Source: DATEOR01 sp963766725 (GTDB lineage: Bacteria; Actinomycetota; Thermoleophilia; Gaiellales; Gaiellaceae). From it: a DNA stretch of 64,000 nucleotides. The DNA is taken from contig CAVYBK010000019.1 in assembly GCA_963766725.1 (NCBI GenBank), forward strand, positions 22,101 to 86,100, read 5' to 3'. Positions 59,101 to 64,000 of this stretch are shown here, one piece after another (within the stretch, counting starts at the first letter, position 1; each line of letters begins with the position of its first letter). A model generated the notes under the pieces. The model worked only from the letters and a program-made list of their open reading frames with translations. It did not search any database and was not told the DNA's origin. The translations under genes were made by a program, and so were the position numbers.

Positions 59101-60384
59101 CTAGACGGCCCGCTCGTACCGCTCGCGCTCCCAGTCCGAGACGGCCTCGCGCCACGCCTTGAGCTCCCACTCCCGCGAGACGGCGAAGTAGTCGCTGAAG
59201 CGCTCCCCCAGGCGGGCGCGGAGCTCGCCGTCGGCACGGAAGGCGGCGAGTGCGCTCTCCAGCGAGCCGGGCAGGGCGGGGAGATCCTCCCGCGCATAGG
59301 CGTCGCCAACGACCGGCGGAGGTGGCTCCGCTCCGCGGCGGAGCCCTTCCCCGGCGGCGACCGCGAGGCCGGCAAGCGCGAGATACGGGTTCGCGTCCGC
59401 TCCCGGGCGGCGGCACTCGATCCGGCAGCGCTCGGGCTGTGCGGACGACGAGATGACCCGCAGCGCCGCCGAGCGGTTCTCGATCCCCCAGCTCGCGTTC
59501 ACCGGCGCGAACCAGCCGGGCACGAGCCGCTTGTACGAGTTCACGGTGGGGTTGAGGAGGAGCGAGGCGCCCGCCAGGTGCTCCACCATCCCGGCCACCG
59601 CCTGGGCGGCAGGCGTGGGGAGATTTGGTCCGTCGCCCGGGGCGAATGCGTTGGTCTCGTCCTTCCAGAGAGAGAGATGCACGTGTCCGCTCGAGCCCTC
59701 CTCGCCGGGAACCGTCTTGGCGAGGAAGCTGGCGCGGAGGCCGAGCGTCTCCGCGACGCCCTTGACGGCGAGCTTCACCAGCGCCGCGTCGTCGGCCGCG
59801 CGCAGGCCCTCCTGCGCGGCCAGGTTCAGCTCCAGGAGGCCCGGGCCGGCCTCGGTGTGGATCGCAGAGAGCTCGATTCCCAAGGCGTCGAGTGCAGGCT
59901 CCAAGGCCGAGACAAGCGAGTGATACCGCCCCGCCTCGACGATGCTGTAGCTGATCCCGGTCGAGAGCGGCCGGCCCTCGCCGTCCCAGATCCGCACCTC
60001 GTACTCGAAGGCGGCCCTCGTCTCGTAGCCGAGCTCGCTGATGCCCTCGAGGGCGTGCCGGAGTACCTCCCGCACCGCGATCTCACAGGGCGAGCCGTCC
60101 CGCCACGACGGCGTCGCGAGGCAGACGCTCCACCCCGGCCTCCAGGTGAGCTCGTGCAGGGTCTCGGTTTCGGGGCGCACGACCAGATCGCCCGCGCCGG
60201 AACGGATCCCGAACTCTTCGTAGTCCGAGATCGGGGTGTCGACCGGATCGAGCCCGAGGAGGAGATCCGTCATGACCGTCCCGTTCTCGGCAGCTGCCTC
60301 GAAGGCATTCATGCGCAGCGCCTTGCCGCGCAGGTAGCCGTTCACGTCCGGCATGGCCAGGAGGACGTACTGCGCGGCCGTCAC
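59101..60384 (-). CDS. Glutamine-synthetase-like ligase (gamma-glutamylpolyamine synthetase type)
   Basis: 427 residues from a GTG at 60384 overlapping the aminotransferase stop (GTGA). The N-terminal GS domain reads VLLAMPDVNGYLRGKALRMN, and the catalytic half has AFEYEVRIWDGEG, TEAGPGLLELNLAAQEGLRA, EGSSGHVHLSLWKDETNAF and ENRSAALRVISSS, ending RIECRRPGADANPYLALA. It is the short GS type seen in PuuA-like gamma-glutamyl-amine ligases rather than a GlnA-I. The operon with aminotransferases and an amidotransferase suggests amine or polyamine breakdown. The amine is unknown. Confidence 0.85.
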   Translation of the reverse strand: MTAAQYVLLAMPDVNGYLRGKALRMNAFEAAAENGTVMTDLLLGLDPVDTPISDYEEFGIRSGAGDLVVRPETETLHELTWRPGWSVCLATPSWRDGSPCEIAVREVLRHALEGISELGYETRAAFEYEVRIWDGEGRPLSTGISYSIVEAGRYHSLVSALEPALDALGIELSAIHTEAGPGLLELNLAAQEGLRAADDAALVKLAVKGVAETLGLRASFLAKTVPGEEGSSGHVHLSLWKDETNAFAPGDGPNLPTPAAQAVAGMVEHLAGASLLLNPTVNSYKRLVPGWFAPVNASWGIENRSAALRVISSSAQPERCRIECRRPGADANPYLALAGLAVAAGEGLRRGAEPPPPVVGDAYAREDLPALPGSLESALAAFRADGELRARLGERFSDYFAVSREWELKAWREAVSDWERERYERAV

Positions 60385-61733
60385 GCGAGTGCGCTCTTGA
60401 CCCGGCTGTCGACGTCGCCGAGCGTCGCGGCGAGCCGGTCGATCATCTCGGCGAGCTCGGTATCGGTCGCCACGTAGGCGGGCGCGAACAGGGTTTGGTC
60501 CGGGGCGAACCCGTCCGCCGCGCAATGCGAGGTCGTGACGAGAACCCCGTGCTCGAGCGCCGTCCCGTCGACGAGGGCGGAGATCTCGACCTCCCCTGGC
60601 AGCAACGATTCGCCGTCGCGCGGGTCGACGAGCTCGACGCCGAGGAGGAAGCCGCGGCCGCGCACCTCGCGGACGATGTCCAGGTCGCCGATGCCCGCCT
60701 CGAGCTCGTCGCGGAGGCTCGGGCCACGGTCGCGGACTCGTTCGACGAGGCCCTCGGACTCCAGCGCCTCGAGAACGGCGAGACCGACGGCGCAGAGCTG
60801 GGGAGCTCCGTCCCACGTATGGCCGTGCTCGAATTCGCGGGACCCCGACGCCACCGCCTCGTAGACGTGGTCTGCCGCCAAGATCCCTGCAAGCGGCGCA
60901 TACCCGGCGCCGGCCGCCTTCCCGAAGCTGATGACGTCCGGCTGGAGGGGCAGCTGCTGATAGGCGAACCAGGAGCCCGTCCGTCCAAAACCGGTCACCA
61001 CTTCGTCGAAGACGACGAGGAACCCGTACTCCTCGCGCCGCTCCGCGAGCCCCTCCCAAAAGTCAATTGGCGGTGAGTAGCCGGGCATCGCTGCGGCACT
61101 CACGGGCTCACAGACGAACGCGGCCACCGTGTCGGGCCCTGCCTCCCCGAGCGCCCTGTCCAAAGCGGCGAGAGCGTCCGCGCCCGTCTCGTCGAACCGG
61201 GCCGTGCTCGGGGGAATGTGGAGGTGCTGCGCGAGATAGGGCTCGTAGGGGGCTTGGAGAGAAGGTCGGCCGGAGAGTGCGAGAGTTCCGAGGGTCGCTC
61301 CGTGGTAGGCGTTCGCCGGCGAGATGACGCGCCACCGACCTTCCCCGCGCTCGGCGTGATAGCCGCGCGCCAATCGCAGGGCCATCTCGTTCGCCTCCGA
61401 ACCTCCCGTGACGAAGCGAATGCGCGCGAGCTCGGGCGCAGCAACATCGAGGATGCGTCGTCCGAGCTCTTCCTGCGGCCCGTTCGTGAACTGGTGGTAA
61501 TAGACGTAGGAGAGGCGCTCGGCCTGCTTCGCGGCCGCTTCCACGATGTCGCGCCGGCCGTGACCGAGGACGGCGACCATCGCGCCGCCGCCGCAGGCAT
61601 CCAGGAGCTCGCGCCCGTCGGCGCGGTAGAGGCGAACGCCCTCGCCCCGCTCGATGTTGGGATACACCCTGTTCAGATCGCGCGGGAAGACGTTCGTCCG
61701 GTCTGCGGTGATCTCGGCTAGCGCGGCGGTCAT
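60381..61733 (-). CDS. Class III aminotransferase (omega/GABA/polyamine type), first paralogue
   Basis: 450 residues from the ATG at 61733 (MTAALAEITADRTNVFPRDL). The fold type I features are MVAVLGHGRRDIVEAAAKQA, FVTGGSEANEMALRLARGY, SPANAYHGATLGTLALSG, LVVFDEVVTGFGRTGSWFA and the PLP Lys in DVISFGKAAGAGYAPLAG. The start touches the amidotransferase stop as TGATG. It is clearly paralogous to the gene at 62419 (same N-terminal RVFP-like motif and lengths). It probably transaminates an omega-amine such as GABA, putrescine or a gamma-glutamyl-amine. Confidence 0.88.
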   Translation of the reverse strand: MTAALAEITADRTNVFPRDLNRVYPNIERGEGVRLYRADGRELLDACGGGAMVAVLGHGRRDIVEAAAKQAERLSYVYYHQFTNGPQEELGRRILDVAAPELARIRFVTGGSEANEMALRLARGYHAERGEGRWRVISPANAYHGATLGTLALSGRPSLQAPYEPYLAQHLHIPPSTARFDETGADALAALDRALGEAGPDTVAAFVCEPVSAAAMPGYSPPIDFWEGLAERREEYGFLVVFDEVVTGFGRTGSWFAYQQLPLQPDVISFGKAAGAGYAPLAGILAADHVYEAVASGSREFEHGHTWDGAPQLCAVGLAVLEALESEGLVERVRDRGPSLRDELEAGIGDLDIVREVRGRGFLLGVELVDPRDGESLLPGEVEISALVDGTALEHGVLVTTSHCAADGFAPDQTLFAPAYVATDTELAEMIDRLAATLGDVDSRVKSALA

Positions 61734-62422
61734 CAAGCTCGTTCGCGAGGGCGCGCGACCCGCTCGATGAAGGAGTCGAGGAGCTTCATGGTGTTGCCTT
61801 TGTGCTGGCGCGCGCGCTCGTGTGTCTCGGCCAGGAGGGCATCCGGGTCGACGCCGTGCTCGTCGAGCTCGTGCCTGTAGACGCGCACCCACTCATCCAT
61901 GATCTCCGTCGTCACCTCCGGATGGAACTGGACACCGAGGCTGCGGCCGATGACGTAGGCCTGTGGCCCGGCCTCGTTTGCCGCCACGACGGTTGCGCCA
62001 GGGGGCGCAGTGAACGTGTCGAAATGCCACTGAAACCACGGACCGTCCGGAACGAGGTCGGGATCGCTCGTCCCCACCGGGAGCCAGCCGATTTCTTCCT
62101 GCTCCGACCGGAACACGTCCCCGCCGAGCACGCGCGCCAGGATCTGGCCGCCGAAGCAGACGCCGAGGATGGGCACCTCGGCCTCCTGGGCCTCGGCGAG
62201 GAAGTCCATCTCGTGCTTGATCCATTCGATGTCGTCCTGGTAGGCGCCGAACTCCGAGCCGAGGGAGACGATGAGCTCGTAGGCGCGCGGGTCGAGGTCG
62301 TGTGGGTCTTGCTCGTCGATCCGGAGAGTCTCGACTTCGTAGCCGCGGTCGCGGAGCCAGGGGGCGATCAGGCCGGGCGGCGTGGGCTCCTCGTGCTGGA
62401 TAACGAGCGCGCGTCGGCTCAC
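61733..62422 (-). CDS. Class I glutamine amidotransferase (GATase1) domain protein
   Basis: 229 residues from a GTG at 62422 overlapping the aminotransferase stop (GTGA). The catalytic Cys is in ILGVCFGGQILARVLGG and the His-x-Glu in GVQFHPEVTTEIM. It resembles stand-alone amidotransferases such as those hydrolysing gamma-glutamyl compounds or glutamine. Between two aminotransferase genes and followed by the GS-like ligase it could play a PuuD-like role, although PuuD itself belongs to a different subgroup. Function is inferred from context. Confidence 0.82.
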   Translation of the reverse strand: MSRRALVIQHEEPTPPGLIAPWLRDRGYEVETLRIDEQDPHDLDPRAYELIVSLGSEFGAYQDDIEWIKHEMDFLAEAQEAEVPILGVCFGGQILARVLGGDVFRSEQEEIGWLPVGTSDPDLVPDGPWFQWHFDTFTAPPGATVVAANEAGPQAYVIGRSLGVQFHPEVTTEIMDEWVRVYRHELDEHGVDPDALLAETHERARQHKGNTMKLLDSFIERVARPRERA

Positions 62423-63791
62423 GTGCGTCCTCCTACGGGGGCGGACTCGAGCCTGCCTTCGACCTCGCTCCAGACTGCGCGGAGGACGCCGGCGAAGCGG
62501 TCGACCATCTCGGCAAGCTCCTCCTCCGGCGCCGTGAACGCCGGCGCGAAAAGCGTCTGGTCGCCCGCATAGCCGTCCCTCGTGGGCTGGGTGGAGAGCA
62601 GGATGAGCCCCTCTTCGAGCGCGACCTCGTCCACGCGCCCCGCCACGCGAAGCTCTGGGGGCAGGAACGCACCCTCCTCTCGCGGGTCGCCGTATTCGAC
62701 TCCGAGGAGGAAGCCGTGGCCCCGAACCTCGCGGACGATCGGGATCTCGGCGAGCGCGTCCTCGAGCTCCTCCCTGAGCCGCGCTCCCCGCTCACGGACA
62801 TGCTCGATAAGCCCCTCGCGACGCAGGGCGTCGATGACTGCCAGCCCCACGGCACAGGAGAGCGGCGCGCCGTTCCAGGTGTGGCCGAGCGAGAAGCTCC
62901 GCGAACCCTGGGCAACGGCCTCGTAGACGTGGTTCCGGCACAGCGCGGCGCCGACGGCCGCATAGCCTGCGCCGAGTCCCTTCGCGATGGCGATCACGTC
63001 GGGAACGAATGGGAGGTCGTTGGCGGCGAACCAGTTTCCGCTGCGGCCCATTCCCGTGACGATCTCGTCGAAGCAGATCACGAAACCGTGCCGCTCCCGC
63101 CGTTCGGCAAGGCCTTCCCAGAAGCGGTCCGGCGGCTTGAAGGCAGGGAGGGCCGCCGCGCTGATCGGCTCGCAGAAGAACGCGGACACCGTCTCCGGGC
63201 CCGCCTCTTCGAGGACCTTGTCCAGCGCGGCGAGCGTCGCCTCGCCGGTGGGATCGAAGCGCGGGGTCGCTGGCGGAATGTGCAGGAACGGCGGCAGGTA
63301 TGGCCCAAGCGGCCCTTGGAGGCCGGGCCGCCCCGTGAGCGCGAGGGTGCCTATCGTCGGGCCGTGGTAGGCCTGCGCCGGCGAGATCACCCGCCACCGC
63401 TCGGGCTGGCCGCGCTCGAGGTGGTAGGCCCGCGCAAGCCGGATCGCGGCTTCGTTCGCCTCCGAACCCCCGGTGACGAAATGGACCCGCGTAAATCCTT
63501 CAGGTGCCACCGAGACCAGCTCTTCCGCGAGCCGCTCTTGCGCTGGGTTCGTGACGATCTCGTTGTGGACGTAGGAGATCTGCAGCGCTTGCGCCCGAGC
63601 TGCTTCGAGAAGATCGCCGCGACCGTAGCCGAGCGTCGCCGCCATCGAACCGCCGCTCATGGCGTCGAGGTAGCGTTTCCCCCCCGCGTCCTCAAGCCAC
63701 ACGCCCTCGCCACGGACGGCCACGGGATAGCGGCGGTCGAGTCGGGGGGAAAGACCCGTGTTTCGCTGCTGCCCACGGTTGCCTCTGTCAA
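62419..63791 (-). CDS. Class III aminotransferase, second paralogue, apparent one-base deletion near the start
   Basis: A shorter reading from GTG 63723 begins MAVRGEGVWLEDAGGKRYLDA, but the paralogue at 60381 shows about 23 more N-terminal residues. The upstream frame from TTG 63791 (LTEATVGSSETRVFPP), which has GGAGGAG at 63797-63803 five nt away, matches those residues if the six Gs at 63744-63749 (six Cs on the coding strand) are seven. The rest is intact: FVTGGSEANEAAIRLARAYH, SPAQAYHGPTIGTLALTG, VICFDEIVTGMGRSGNWFA and the PLP Lys in IAIAKGLGAGYAAVG. It likely acts on an omega-amine. It is the first gene of the operon. Confidence 0.83.
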
Positions 63792-63945
63792 CGCCGCTCC
63801 TCCATGCCGGGATCAGGTTCGCGCTGCTTCGCGCAGCCTACTATCCGGGCTTCACAGCCCACGCCCGCTTCGCAGGGGCGCGTGGAAGGGTGAAGAGACA
63901 GCGGCGAACGCACATCCCTCGACCTCGGGGCTCAACCGGCGTACG
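63792..63945 (-). promoter_or_regulatory. Structured leader upstream of aminotransferase operon, candidate cis-regulatory RNA
   Basis: On the minus strand the first 88 bases nearest the gene fold compactly. A stem CTTCAC/GTGAAG (63890-63895 with 63850-63855) encloses the hairpin CCACG/CGTGG (63859-63863 with 63881-63885). A second element has outer pairs ATCCGG/CCGGGAT (63843-63848 with 63807-63813) and an inner GCTGC/GCAGC stem. It ends four bases before the GGAGGAG ribosome binding site. No known riboswitch class could be recognised. It also lies next to the first codons of a divergent gene at 63946. Confidence 0.5.
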
Positions 63946-64000
63946 ATGCCCCGCGTGGCAAAGGGCAGGACTGCGGCGCAGGCGGGCGAGCGGATCCTGT
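63946..64000 (+). CDS. Possible N-terminus of a transcriptional regulator (partial)
   Basis: 18 codons are visible starting MPRVAKGRTAAQAGERIL, then the window ends. The basic start followed by ...ERIL is the sort of sequence that opens a TetR- or GntR-like DNA-binding domain, and the gene is divergent from the aminotransferase operon. Too short to assign with confidence; it may be a regulator of that operon. Confidence 0.35.
   Translation, partial: MPRVAKGRTAAQAGERIL

Noticed and set aside
63807..63821. GAACCTGATCC on the minus strand, like the conserved 3' part of the TPP riboswitch
   Set aside because: The CUGAGA element and the paired return strand of that class are absent, and the motif lies at the 3' edge of the structure. 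An 11-base match alone is not enough.

Overview
The window is GC-rich, densely packed bacterial chromosome, most likely from an actinobacterium of the class Thermoleophilia (Gaiellales/Solirubrobacterales-like), probably a metagenome-derived contig. This rests on very high G+C, frequent GTG/TTG starts, ATGA/GTGA/TGATG junctions, split acyl-CoA carboxylase subunits, small exported or membrane peptides that I recognise as typical of this group, and the absence of phage or plasmid hallmarks. The taxonomic call is inference.

Layout. 1-5.5 kb (minus): succinate dehydrogenase genes (sdhA, a lipoprotein gene, sdhB, a CCG-domain subunit cut by the window edge) and ATP-type PEP carboxykinase. 5.6-9.3 kb: small proteins, a DUF2071 protein and two tandem Xer recombinases. 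9.3-18.2 kb: central metabolism, with citrate synthase divergent from isocitrate dehydrogenase-malate dehydrogenase-Lon-like protease, then sucC-methyltransferase-sucD. With sdh and pckA this covers much of the TCA cycle. 18.2-20.5 kb: an acidic-repeat protein probably fused to a JmjC-type cupin, and a sucrase/ferredoxin-like protein. 20.5-24.6 kb: a sulfate ABC transporter divergent from an Rrf2 regulator. 24.7-38.9 kb: lipid, propionate and signalling genes (acyl-CoA carboxylase alpha and beta chains plus a putative epsilon peptide, methylmalonyl-CoA mutase, PgsA, glycerol kinase, NlpC/P60 protein, GGDEF/HD-GYP protein, paired anchored proteins, MoaD-MoaE fusion). 39-44 kb: exported and membrane proteins, LOG-family protein, BioY, VanW-family protein. 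44.1-47.2 kb: selA, selB and tRNA-Sec. 47.3-59.1 kb: a catabolic island with an FGGY kinase, glycerol-3-phosphate dehydrogenase, FAD oxidase, SDR, acetamidase/formamidase and amino-acid permease, then a polyol module (TIM-barrel protein, zinc alcohol dehydrogenase, GntR regulator, xylulokinase-like kinase) around a perfect 17-bp palindrome. 59.1-63.8 kb: a four-gene minus-strand operon (aminotransferase, glutamine amidotransferase, aminotransferase, glutamine-synthetase-like ligase) resembling polyamine or gamma-glutamyl-amine metabolism, preceded by a compact multi-hairpin leader.

The main caution for users is that eight otherwise well-conserved genes each carry one apparent single-base frameshift (six extra bases, two missing bases), nearly all in short G/C runs. 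I read these as uncorrected sequencing or assembly indels rather than pseudogenes, and annotate each as one gene. Longest intergenic stretches: about 250 bp at 30491-30738 (holding a 33-codon peptide) and about 150 bp at 63792-63945 (structured leader). No other gap exceeds 300 bp. I found no CRISPR array, insertion sequence or rRNA.
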